Shown: positions 1 through 10,690, numbered from the stretch's first letter. The stretch is DNA of 64,000 nucleotides from Oasisia sp. SBJ-2009 (GCA_964017155.1 OZ024855.1:434001-498000); one strand, 5' to 3'. Notes: a model not told the origin generated them from the letters alone. Numbers and translations are program-made.

Positions 1-299
1 GAGTCGTAGTAACACCCCTTGCGTGGCACACGCCCGAGAATACCGACCGGCGCGTGGAACTTGGCCTTTTATCTCGATTCTCAAAACTGATCCCCCGTAG
101 ACGGATCGGACTTTGTCGTTTTGCTCGATTTGTGCAACTATCACCCTGTTAAGGTCGCCAAATGTATTGACACCTCATCTAGTTAGTGGTTCATTATTAC
201 TCCCGCCGTTTACCCAGCGGTCGGCACGGAATTCTGTTGAAAAGAATGTAAACAGACATTTACGCTTCCCCAACTGATCCCCCGTAGACGGATCGGACT
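1..299. repeat. Partial monomer at left edge (369-bp type)
   Basis: The window opens inside an A half, at the stretch ending in GTCGTAGTAACACC. The monomer would begin 70 bases before base 1. It carries the long-form tail with ATTTACGC near 259-266, so it is the 369-bp type. The TGGCCTTTTATCTCG variant near 61-75 matches the monomers at 1022, 5033, 7592, 10691 and 18531. Confidence 0.95.
231..247. repeat. 17-bp near-palindrome in the B half
   Basis: ATTCTGTTGAAAAGAAT matches its own reverse complement at 14 of 17 positions (7 of 8 possible pairs). It recurs once in nearly every B half. Variants are ATTATGTT (for example 15551, 17011, 41632 and 43085), which weakens one arm and destroys the EcoRI site, and ATTCTCTT (for example 10083 and 13183). 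The role is unknown. A hairpin or a dimeric-protein site are possibilities only. Confidence 0.8.
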
Positions 300-320
300 T
301 TGTCGTTTTCCTCGATTTGT
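272..320. repeat. 49-bp conserved box, A position (recurs in every monomer)
   Basis: The box runs from AACTGATCCCCCGTAGACGG at its left end, through GGACTTTGTCG, to CTCGATTTGT at its right end. It occurs at both half-monomer starts, 182 bp and then 179 or 187 bp apart, so there are about 350 copies in the window. The A position is followed by TTCCAAAAG. It carries a 19-bp imperfect dyad, GATCCCCCGTAGACGGATC, with 5-bp arms GATCC and GGATC. Whether a protein binds here is unknown. Confidence 0.9.
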
Positions 321-422
321 TTCCAAAAGTTGGCAAGACGACGCGCACGGTCAGTTGGTTTCGTCGATAGAGTCGTAGTTACACTCCGTGCGTGTAATAC
401 GCCCGAGAAGACCGACCGGCGC

Positions 423-517
423 GTCGAACTTGGCCGTTTCTCTCGATTCTCAAAACTGCTCCCCCGTAGACGGATCGGACTTTGTCGTTTTGCTCGATTT
501 GTGCAACTATCACCCTG
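423..517. repeat. Degenerate 51-bp internal repeat at A/B junction
   Basis: The 44 bases starting at the GTCGAACTTGG stretch (423) align without gaps to the 44 bases 51 bp downstream that start at ATCGGACTTTG (474). On the consensus, 28 of 44 positions match, including 20 of the first 26. A third, decayed copy of part of the box therefore sits at the end of the A half. I infer an older short unit beneath the roughly 180-bp half-monomer. Confidence 0.6.
454..502. repeat. 49-bp conserved box, B position (recurs in every monomer)
   Basis: This is the second copy of the box, 182 bp downstream of the A copy and followed by GCAACTATCACC. Here it reads CTGCTCCCCC instead of CTGATCCCCC, one of many variants seen at the B position. 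The base after GTCGTTTT is G or C at B but C at A. The recombination that created the orphan half-monomers fits exchange between A- and B-position boxes. Confidence 0.88.
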
Positions 518-660
518 TTAAGGTCGCCAAATGCCTCGTCACCTCATCTAGTTAGTGGTTCATTATTACTCCCGCCGTTTACCCAGCGGTCGGCACGGAA
601 TTCTGTTGAAAAGAATGTAAACAGAATTCCCCAACTGATCCCCCGTAGACGGATCGGACT

Positions 661-2960
661 TTGTCGTTTTCCTCGATTTGTTTCCAAAAGTTGGCAAGAC
701 GACGCGCACGGTCAGTTGGTTTCGTCGATAGAGTCGTAGTTACACTCCGTGCGTGGAATACGCCCGAGAAGACCGACCGGCGCGTCGAACTTGGCCATTT
801 CTCTCGATTCTCAAAACTGATCCCCCGTAGACGGATCGGACTTGGTCGTTTTCCTCGATTTGTGCAACTATCACCCTGTTAAGGTCGCCAAATGCCTCGT
901 CACCTCATCTAGTTAGTGGTTCGTTATTACTCCCGCCGTCTACCCAGCGGTCCGCACGGAATTCTGTTGAAAAGAATGTAAACATACTTCCCTAACTGAT
1001 CCCCCGTAGACGGATCGGACTTTGTCGTTTTCCTCGATTTGTTTCCAAAAGTTGGCAAGACGACGCGCACGGTCAGTTGGTTTCGTCGAGAGAGTCGTAG
1101 TAACACCCCTTGCGTGGCACACGCCCGAGAATACCGACCGGCGCGTGGAACTTGGCCTTTTATCTCGATTCTCAAAACTGATCCCCCGTAGACGGATCGG
1201 ACTTTGTCGTTTTGCTCGATTTGTGCAACTATCACCCTGTTAAGGTCGCCAAATGTCTTGACACCTCATCTAGTTAGTGGTTCATTATTACTCCCGCCGT
1301 TTACCCAGCGGTCGGCACGGAATTCTGTTGAAAAGAATGTAAACAGACATTTACGCTTCCCCAACTGATCCCCCGTAGACGGATCGGACTTTGTCGTTTT
1401 CCTCGATTTGTTTCCAAAAGTTGGCAAGACGACGCGCACGGTCAGTTGGTTTCGTCGATAGAGTCGTAGTTACACTCCGTGCGTGTAATACGCCCGAGAA
1501 GACCGACCGGCGCGTCGAACTTGGCCGTTTCTCTCGATTCTCAAAACTGCTCCCCCGTAGACGGATCGGACTTTGTCGTTTTGCTCGATTTGTGCAACTA
1601 TCACCCTGTTAAGGTCGCCAAATGCCTCGTCACCTCATCTAGTTAGTGGTTCATTATTACTCCCGCCGTTTACCCAGCGGTCGGCACGGAATTCTGTTGA
1701 AAAGAATGTAAACAGAATTCCCCAACTGATCCCCCGTAGACGGATCGGACTTTGTCGTTTTCCTCGATTTGTTTCCAAAAGTTGGCAAGACGACGCGCAC
1801 GGTCAGTTGGTTTCGTCGATAGAGTCGTAGTTACACTCCGTGCGTGTAATACGCCCGAGAAGACCGACCGGCGCGTCGAACTTGGCCGTTTCTCTCGATT
1901 CTCAAAACTGCTCCCCCGTAGACGGATCGGACTTTGTCGTTTTGCTCGATTTGTGCAACTATCACCCTGTTAAGGTCGCCAAATGCCTCGTCACCTCATC
2001 TAGTTAGTGGTTCATTATTACTCCCGCCGTTTACCCAGCGGTCGGCACGGAATTCTGTTGAAAAGAATGTAAACAGACTTCCCCAACTGATCCCCCGTAG
2101 ACGGATCGGACTTTGTCGTTTTCCTCGATTTGTTTCCAAAAGTTGGCAAGACGACGCGCACGGTCAGTTGGTTTCGTCGAGAGAGTCGTAGTTACACCCC
2201 TTGCGTGGCACACGCCCGAGAAGACCGACCGGCGCGTCGAACTTGGCCGTTTCTCTCGATTCTCAAAACTGATCCCCCGTAGACGGATCGGACTTTGTCG
2301 TTTTGCTCGATTTGTGCAACTATCACCCTGTTAAGGTCGCCAAATGTATTGACACCTCATCTAGTTAGTGGTTCATTATTACTCCCGCCGTTTACCCAGC
2401 GGTCGGCACGGAATTCTGTTGAAAAGAATGTAAACAGACATTTACGCTTCCCCAACTGATCCCCCGTAGACGGATCGGACTTTGTCGTTTTCCTCGATTT
2501 GTTTCCAAAAGTTGGCAAGACGACGCGCACGGTCAGTTGGTTTCGTCGATAGAGTCGTAGTTACACTCCGTGCGTGTAATACGCCCGAGAAGACCGACCG
2601 GCGCGTCGAACTTGGCCGTTTCTCTCGATTCTCAAAACTGCTCCCCCGTAGACGGATCGGACTTTGTCGTTTTGCTCGATTTGTGCAACTATCACCCTGT
2701 TAAGGTCGCCAAATGCCTCGTCACCTCATCTAGTTAGTGGTTCATTATTACTCCCGCCGTTTACCCAGCGGTCGGCACGGAATTCTGTTGAAAAGAATGT
2801 AAACAGACTTCCCCAACTGATCCCCCGTAGACGGATCGGACTTTGTCGTTTTCCTCGATTTGTTTCCAAAAGTTGGCAAGACGACGCGCACGGTCAGTTG
2901 GTTTCGTCGAGAGAGTCGTAGTTACACCCCTTGCGTGGCACACGCCCGAGAAGACCGACC
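661..2960. repeat. Mixed monomers, left domain
   Basis: Monomers start at 661, 1022, 1391, 1752, 2113, 2482 and 2843. Those at 300, 1391, 1752 and 2482 share GTGCGTGTAATACGCC and the B-box change to CTGCTCCCCC. The 1752-2481 and 2482-3211 dimers (730 bp each) share the first monomer and the 5' part of the second, a small local duplication. The monomer at 661 has a private-type ACTTGGTCG change in its B box (845), also found at 8322, 11421 and 19261. Confidence 0.85.
1022..1390. repeat. Representative 369-bp monomer
   Basis: It has the same A/B order as the 361-bp form, but the B-half tail is CAGACATTTACGCTTCCCC (at about 1344-1362), giving a 187-bp B half. A variant of the 8-bp insert reads ATTTATGC in other monomers, for example near 3171-3178. 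The two lengths alternate in block-specific patterns that act as a barcode for the higher-order repeats. Confidence 0.92.
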
Positions 2961-5519
2961 GGGGCGTCGAACTTGGTCGTTTCTCTCCATTCTCAAAACT
3001 GATCCCCCGTAGACGGATCGGACTTTGTCGTTTTCCTCGATTTGTGCAACTATCACCCTGTTAAGGTCGCCAAATGCCTCGTCACCTCATCTAGTTAGTG
3101 GTTCATTATTACTCCCGCCGTTTACCCAGCGGTCGGCACGGAATTCTGTTGAAAAGAATGTAAACAGACATTTATGCTTCCCCAACTGATCCCCCGTAGA
3201 CGGATCGGACTTTGTCGTTTTCCTCGATTTATTTCCAAAAGTTGGCAAGACGACGCGCACGGTCAGTTGGTTTTGTCGAGAGAGTCGTAGTTACACTCCG
3301 TGCGTGGAATACGCCCGAGAAGTCCGACCGGCGCGTCGAACTTGCCCGTTTGTCTCGATTCTCAAAACTGATCCCCCGTAGACGGATCGGACTTTGTCGT
3401 TTTCCTCGATTTGTGCAACTATCACCCTGTTAAGGTCGCCAAATGCCTCGTCACCTCATCTAGTTAGTGGTTCGTTATTACTCCCGCCGTTTACCCAGCG
3501 GTCCGCACGGAATTCTGTTGAAAAGAATGTAAACATACTTCCCTAACTGATCCCCCGTAGACGGATCGGACTTTGTCGTTTTCCTCGATTTGTTTCCAAA
3601 AGTTGGCAAGACGACGCGCACGGTCAGTTGGTTTCGTCGAGAGAGTCGTAGTAACACCCCTTGCGTGGCACACGCCCGAGAATACCGACCGGCGCGTGGA
3701 ACTTGGCCTTTTCTCTCGATTCTCAAAACTGATCCCCCGTAGACGGATCGGACTTTGTCGTTTTGCTCGATTTGTGCAACTATCACCCTGTTAAGGTCGC
3801 CAAATGTCTTGACACCTCATCTAGTTATTGGTTCATTATTACTCCCGCCGTTTACCCAGCGGTCGGCACGGAATTCTGTTGAAAAGAATGTAAACAGACA
3901 TTTACGCTTCCCCAACTGATCCCCCGTAGACGGATCGGACTTTGTCGTTTTCCTCGATTTGTTTCCAAAAGTTGGCAAGACGACGCGCACGGTCAGTTGG
4001 TTTCGTCGATAGAGTCGTAGTTACACTCCGTGCGTGGAATACGCCCGAGAAGACCGACCGGCGCGTCGAACTTGGCCGTTTCTCTCGATTCTCAAAACTG
4101 ATCCCCCGTAGAAGGATCGGACTTTGTCGTTTTCCTCGATTTGTGCAACTATCACCCTGTTAAGGTCGCCAAATGCCTCGTCACCTCATCTAGTTAGTGG
4201 TTCATTATTACTCCCGCCGTTTACCCAGCGGTCGGCACGGAATTCTGTTGAAAAGAATGTAAACAGACTTCCCCAACTGATCCCCCGTAGACGGATCGGA
4301 CTTTGTCGTTTTCCTCGATTTGTTTCCAAAAGTTGGCAAGACGACGCGCACGGTCAGTTGGTTTCGTCGAGAGAGTCGTAGTTACACCCCTTGCGTGGCA
4401 CACGCCCGAGAAGACCGACCGGGGCGTCGAACTTGGCCGTTTCTCTCCATTCTCAAAACTGATCCCCCGTAGACGGATCGGACTTTGTCGTTTTCCTCGA
4501 TTTGTGCAACTATCACCCTGTTAAGGTCGCCAAATGCCTCGTCACCTCATCTAGTTAGTGGTTCATTATTACTCCCGCCGTTTACCCAGCGGTCGGCACG
4601 GAATTCTGTTGAAAAGAATGTAAACAGACATTTATGCTTCCCCAACTGATCCCCCGTAGACGGATCGGACTTTGTCGTTTTCCTCGATTTATTTCCAAAA
4701 GTTGGCAAGACGACGCGCACGGTCAGTTGGTTTTGTCGAGAGAGTCGTAGTTACACTCCGTGCGTGGAATACGCCCGAGAAGTCCGACCGGCGCGTCGAA
4801 CTTGCCCGTTTGTCTCGATTCTCAAAACTGATCCCCCGTAGACGGATCGGACTTTGTCGTTTTCCTCGATTTGTGCAACTATCACCCTGTTAAGGTCGCC
4901 AAATGCCTCGTCACCTCATCTAGTTAGTGGTTCGTTATTACTCCCGCCGTCTACCCAGCGGTCCGCACGGAATTCTGTTGAAAAGAATGTAAACATACTT
5001 CCCTAACTGATCCCCCGTAGACGGATCGGACTTTGTCGTTTTCCTCGATTTGTTTCCAAAAGTTGGCAAGACGACGCGCACGGTCAGTTGGTTTCGTCGA
5101 GAGAGTCGTAGTAACACCCCTTGCGTGGCACACGCCCGAGAATACCGACCGGCGCGTGGAACTTGGCCTTTTATCTCGATTCTCAAAACTGATCCCCCGT
5201 AGACGGATCGGACTTTGTCGTTTTGCTCGATTTGTGCAACTATCACCCTGTTAAGGTCGCCAAATGTCTTGACACCTCATCTAGTTAGTGGTTCATTATT
5301 ACTCCCGCCGTTTACCCAGCGGTCGGCACGGAATTCTGTTGAAAAGAATGTAAACAGACATTTACGCTTCCCCAACTGATCCCCCGTAGACGGATCGGAC
5401 TTTGTCGTTTTCCTCGATTTGTTTCCAAAAGTTGGCAAGACGACGCGCACGGTCAGTTGGTTTCGTCGATAGAGTCGTAGTTACACTCCGTGCGTGTAAT
5501 ACGCCCGAGAAGACCGACC
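2961..5519. repeat. 2559-bp tandem duplication, copy 1
   Basis: Monomers 3212, 3573, 3942, 4303, 4672, 5033 and part of 5402 recur at a fixed offset of 2559 bp at 5771, 6132, 6501, 6862, 7231, 7592 and 7961. The left end is marked by GGGGCGTCGAACTTGGTCG, in which the GGTCG form occurs only at the two copy starts (2961 and 5520). Copies differ at 4021 (T) versus 6580 (C). I saw no other difference in the frames compared. Confidence 0.85.
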
Positions 5520-8078
5520 GGGGCGTCGAACTTGGTCGTTTCTCTCCATTCTCAAAACTGATCCCCCGTAGACGGATCGGACTTTGTCGTTTTCCTCGAT
5601 TTGTGCAACTATCACCCTGTTAAGGTCGCCAAATGCCTCGTCACCTCATCTAGTTAGTGGTTCATTATTACTCCCGCCGTTTACCCAGCGGTCGGCACGG
5701 AATTCTGTTGAAAAGAATGTAAACAGACATTTATGCTTCCCCAACTGATCCCCCGTAGACGGATCGGACTTTGTCGTTTTCCTCGATTTATTTCCAAAAG
5801 TTGGCAAGACGACGCGCACGGTCAGTTGGTTTTGTCGAGAGAGTCGTAGTTACACTCCGTGCGTGGAATACGCCCGAGAAGTCCGACCGGCGCGTCGAAC
5901 TTGCCCGTTTGTCTCGATTCTCAAAACTGATCCCCCGTAGACGGATCGGACTTTGTCGTTTTCCTCGATTTGTGCAACTATCACCCTGTTAAGGTCGCCA
6001 AATGCCTCGTCACCTCATCTAGTTAGTGGTTCGTTATTACTCCCGCCGTTTACCCAGCGGTCCGCACGGAATTCTGTTGAAAAGAATGTAAACATACTTC
6101 CCTAACTGATCCCCCGTAGACGGATCGGACTTTGTCGTTTTCCTCGATTTGTTTCCAAAAGTTGGCAAGACGACGCGCACGGTCAGTTGGTTTCGTCGAG
6201 AGAGTCGTAGTAACACCCCTTGCGTGGCACACGCCCGAGAATACCGACCGGCGCGTGGAACTTGGCCTTTTCTCTCGATTCTCAAAACTGATCCCCCGTA
6301 GACGGATCGGACTTTGTCGTTTTGCTCGATTTGTGCAACTATCACCCTGTTAAGGTCGCCAAATGTCTTGACACCTCATCTAGTTATTGGTTCATTATTA
6401 CTCCCGCCGTTTACCCAGCGGTCGGCACGGAATTCTGTTGAAAAGAATGTAAACAGACATTTACGCTTCCCCAACTGATCCCCCGTAGACGGATCGGACT
6501 TTGTCGTTTTCCTCGATTTGTTTCCAAAAGTTGGCAAGACGACGCGCACGGTCAGTTGGTTTCGTCGATAGAGTCGTAGCTACACTCCGTGCGTGGAATA
6601 CGCCCGAGAAGACCGACCGGCGCGTCGAACTTGGCCGTTTCTCTCGATTCTCAAAACTGATCCCCCGTAGAAGGATCGGACTTTGTCGTTTTCCTCGATT
6701 TGTGCAACTATCACCCTGTTAAGGTCGCCAAATGCCTCGTCACCTCATCTAGTTAGTGGTTCATTATTACTCCCGCCGTTTACCCAGCGGTCGGCACGGA
6801 ATTCTGTTGAAAAGAATGTAAACAGACTTCCCCAACTGATCCCCCGTAGACGGATCGGACTTTGTCGTTTTCCTCGATTTGTTTCCAAAAGTTGGCAAGA
6901 CGACGCGCACGGTCAGTTGGTTTCGTCGAGAGAGTCGTAGTTACACCCCTTGCGTGGCACACGCCCGAGAAGACCGACCGGGGCGTCGAACTTGGCCGTT
7001 TCTCTCCATTCTCAAAACTGATCCCCCGTAGACGGATCGGACTTTGTCGTTTTCCTCGATTTGTGCAACTATCACCCTGTTAAGGTCGCCAAATGCCTCG
7101 TCACCTCATCTAGTTAGTGGTTCATTATTACTCCCGCCGTTTACCCAGCGGTCGGCACGGAATTCTGTTGAAAAGAATGTAAACAGACATTTATGCTTCC
7201 CCAACTGATCCCCCGTAGACGGATCGGACTTTGTCGTTTTCCTCGATTTATTTCCAAAAGTTGGCAAGACGACGCGCACGGTCAGTTGGTTTTGTCGAGA
7301 GAGTCGTAGTTACACTCCGTGCGTGGAATACGCCCGAGAAGTCCGACCGGCGCGTCGAACTTGCCCGTTTGTCTCGATTCTCAAAACTGATCCCCCGTAG
7401 ACGGATCGGACTTTGTCGTTTTCCTCGATTTGTGCAACTATCACCCTGTTAAGGTCGCCAAATGCCTCGTCACCTCATCTAGTTAGTGGTTCGTTATTAC
7501 TCCCGCCGTCTACCCAGCGGTCCGCACGGAATTCTGTTGAAAAGAATGTAAACATACTTCCCTAACTGATCCCCCGTAGACGGATCGGACTTTGTCGTTT
7601 TCCTCGATTTGTTTCCAAAAGTTGGCAAGACGACGCGCACGGTCAGTTGGTTTCGTCGAGAGAGTCGTAGTAACACCCCTTGCGTGGCACACGCCCGAGA
7701 ATACCGACCGGCGCGTGGAACTTGGCCTTTTATCTCGATTCTCAAAACTGATCCCCCGTAGACGGATCGGACTTTGTCGTTTTGCTCGATTTGTGCAACT
7801 ATCACCCTGTTAAGGTCGCCAAATGTCTTGACACCTCATCTAGTTAGTGGTTCATTATTACTCCCGCCGTTTACCCAGCGGTCGGCACGGAATTCTGTTG
7901 AAAAGAATGTAAACAGACATTTACGCTTCCCCAACTGATCCCCCGTAGACGGATCGGACTTTGTCGTTTTCCTCGATTTGTTTCCAAAAGTTGGCAAGAC
8001 GACGCGCACGGTCAGTTGGTTTCGTCGATAGAGTCGTAGTTACACTCCGTGCGTGTAATACGCCCGAGAAGACCGACC
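5520..8078. repeat. 2559-bp tandem duplication, copy 2
   Basis: It follows copy 1 directly. The break lies inside monomer 5402. Its left part, with GTGCGTGTAATACGCCC, matches monomer 7961, and its right part, with GGGGCGTCGAACTTGG and CTCTCCATTC, matches monomer 2843. The junction falls in the shared stretch CGCCCGAGAAGACCGACCG, as expected for unequal homologous exchange. Confidence 0.85.
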
Positions 8079-10690
8079 GGCGCGTCGAACTTGGCCGTTT
8101 CTCTCGATTCTCAAAACTGCTCCCCCGTAGACGGATCGGACTTTGTCGTTTTGCTCGATTTGTGCAACTATCACCCTGTTAAGGTCGCCAAATGCCTCGT
8201 CACCTCATCTAGTTAGTGGTTCATTATTACTCCCGCCGTTTACCCAGCGGTCGGCACGGAATTCTGTTGAAAAGAATGTAAACAGAATTCCCCAACTGAT
8301 CCCCCGTAGACGGATCGGACTTTGTCGTTTTCCTCGATTTGTTTCCAAAAGTTGGCAAGACGACGCGCACGGTCAGTTGGTTTCGTCGATAGAGTCGTAG
8401 TTACACTCCGTGCGTGGAATACGCCCGAGAAGACCGACCGGCGCGTCGAACTTGGCCATTTCTCTCGATTCTCAAAACTGATCCCCCGTAGACGGATCGG
8501 ACTTGGTCGTTTTCCTCGATTTGTGCAACTATCACCCTGTTAAGGTCGCCAAATGCCTCGTCACCTCATCTAGTTAGTGGTTCATTATTACTCCCGCCGT
8601 TTACCCAGCGGTCGCCACGGAATTCTGTTGAAAAGAATGTAAACAGACTTCCCCAACTGATCCCCCGTAGACGGATCGGACTTTGTCGTTTTCCTCGATT
8701 TGTTTCCAAAAGTTGGCAAGACGACGCGCACGGTCAGTTGGTTTCGTCGAGAGAGTCGTAGTTACACCCCTTGCGTGGCACACGCCCGAGAAGACCGACC
8801 GGCGCGTCGAACTTGGCCGTTTCTCTCGATTCTCAAAACTGATCCCCCGTAGACGGATCGGACTTTGTCGTTTTGCTCGATTTGTGCAACTATCACCCTG
8901 TTAAGGTCGCCAAATGTATTGACACCTCATCTAGTTAGTGGTTCATTATTACTCCCGCCGTTTACCCAGCGGTCGGCACGGAATTCTGTTGAAAAGAATG
9001 TAAACAGACATTTACGCTTCCCCAACTGATCCCCCGTAGACGGATCGGACTTTGTCGTTTTCCTCGATTTGTTTCCAAAAGTTGGCAAGACGACGCGCAC
9101 GGTCAGTTGGTTTCGTCGAGAGAGTCGTAGTTACACTCCGTGCGTGTAATACGCCCGAGAAGACCGACCGGCGCGTCGAACTTGGCCGTTTCTCTCGATT
9201 CTCAAAACTGATCCCCCGTAGACGGATCGGACTTTGTCGTTTTCCTCGATTTGTGCAACTATCACCCTGTTAAGGTCGCCAAATGCCTCGCCACCTCATC
9301 TAGTTAGTGGTTCATTATTACTCCCGCCGTTTACCCAGCGGTCGGCACGGAATTCTGTTGAAAAGAATGTAAACAGACTTCCCCAACTGATCCCCCGTAG
9401 ACGGATCGGACTTTGTCGTTTTCCTCGATTTGTTTCCAAAAGTTGGCAAGACGACGCGCACGGTCAGTTGGTTTCGTCGAGAGAGTCGTATTTACACCCC
9501 TTGCGTGGCACACGCCCGAGAAGACCGACCGGCGCGTCGAACTTGGCCGTTTCTCTCGATTCTCAAAACTGATCCCCCGTAGACAGATCGGACTTTGTCG
9601 TTTTCCTCGATTTGTGCAACTATCACCCTGTTAAGGTCGCCAAATGCCTCGTCACCTCATCTAGTTAGTGGTTCATTATTACTCCCGCCGTTTACCCAGC
9701 GGTCGGCACGGAATTCTGTTGAAAAGAATGTAAACAGACATTTATGCTTCCCCAACTGATCCCCCGTAGACGGATCGGACTTTGTCGTTTTCCTCGATTT
9801 GTTTCCAAAAGTTGGCAAGACGACGCGCACGGTCAGTTGGTTTCGTGGAGAGAGTCGTAGTTACACTCCGTGCGTGGAATACGCCCGAGAAGACCGACCG
9901 GCGCGTCGAACTTTTCCGTTTCTCTCGATTCTCAAAACTGATCCCCCGTAGACGGATCGGACTTTGTCGTTTTCCTCGATTTGTGCAACTATCACCCTGT
10001 TAAGGTCGCCAAATGCCTCGTCACCTCATCTAGTTAGTGGTTCATTATTACTCCCGCCGTTTACCCAGCGGTCGGCACGGAATTCTCTTGAAAAGAATGT
10101 AAACATAATTCCCCGACTGATCCCCCGTAGACGGATCGGACTTTGTCGTTTTCCTCGATTTGTTTCCAAAAGTTGGCAAGACGACGCGCACGGTCAGTTG
10201 GTTTCGTCGAGAGAGTCGTAGTTACACTCCGTGCGTGGAATACGCCCGAGAAGTCCGACCGGCGCGTCGAACTTGGCCGTTTCTCTCGATTCTCAAAACT
10301 GATCCCCCGTAGACGGATCGGACTTTGTCGTTTTGCTCGATTTGTGCAACAATCACCCTGTTAAGGTCGCCAAATGTCTTGACACCTCATCTAGTTAGTG
10401 GTTCATTATTACTCCCGCCGTTTACCCAGCGGTCGGCACGGAATTCTGTTGAAAAGAATGTAAACAGACATTTACGCTTCCCCAACTGATCCCCCGTAGA
10501 CGGATCGGACTTTGTCGTTTTCCTCGATTTGTGCAACTATCACCCTGTTAAAGTCGCCAAATGCCTCGTCACCTCATCTAGTTAGTGGTTCGTTATTACT
10601 CCCGCCGTTTACCCAGCGGTCCGCACGGAATTCTGTTGAAAAGAATGTAAACATACTTCCCTAACTGATCCCCCGTAGACGGATCGGACT
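7592..10690. repeat. 3099-bp higher-order repeat, copy 1
   Basis: The order is 369-361-361-369-361-369-361 plus 369+179: monomers 7592, 7961, 8322, 8683, 9052, 9413, 9782, 10143 and the orphan half at 10512. The last 1639 bp are the 4.5-monomer unit described below. Markers include CAGCGGTCGCCACGG near 8610, AGACAGATCGG at 9581 and AACATAATTCCCCGACTG near 10103. Confidence 0.88.
10512..10690. repeat. Orphan 179-bp B half-monomer 1
   Basis: A box is followed directly by the B-half sequence GCAACTATCACC, with no A half before it, so two B halves are adjacent. It carries GTTAAAGTCG (A at 10552) where full monomers have GTTAAGGTCG, and a short tail ending CATACTTCCCTAACTG. Confidence 0.93.

Larger units (their letters stand above)
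300..660. repeat. Representative 361-bp monomer (A half 300-481, B half 482-660)
   Basis: This first complete copy shows the architecture. The A half is 182 bp and runs from TTGTCGTTTTCCTCG through the GACGACGCGCACGG and CGCCCGAGAAGACCGACC stretches to the second box. The B half is 179 bp here and holds CAACTATCACCCTG, CATCTAGTTAGTGG, CTCCCGCCGTTTACCCAGCG and an EcoRI site in GGAATTCTG. The short tail reads CAGAATTCCCC, which adds a second EcoRI site. Longer monomers differ by 8 extra bases in this tail. The A and B halves align clearly only over the shared 49-bp box, so the dimerisation is old. Confidence 0.93.

Noticed and set aside
560..600. RNA polymerase III B-box-like GGTTCGTTATTAC / GGTTCATTATTAC
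   Set aside because: It fails the GWTCRANNC consensus at the A and final C, and there is no paired A box or T-run terminator.
300..668. CENP-B box (TTCG, four bases, A, two bases, CGGG)
   Set aside because: I checked the TTCG occurrences (for example TTCGTCGAGAGAGTCG) and the CCCG occurrences on the other strand (CCCGAGAAG, CCCGTAGAC, CCCGCCGTT). None keeps the required A and CGGG spacing.
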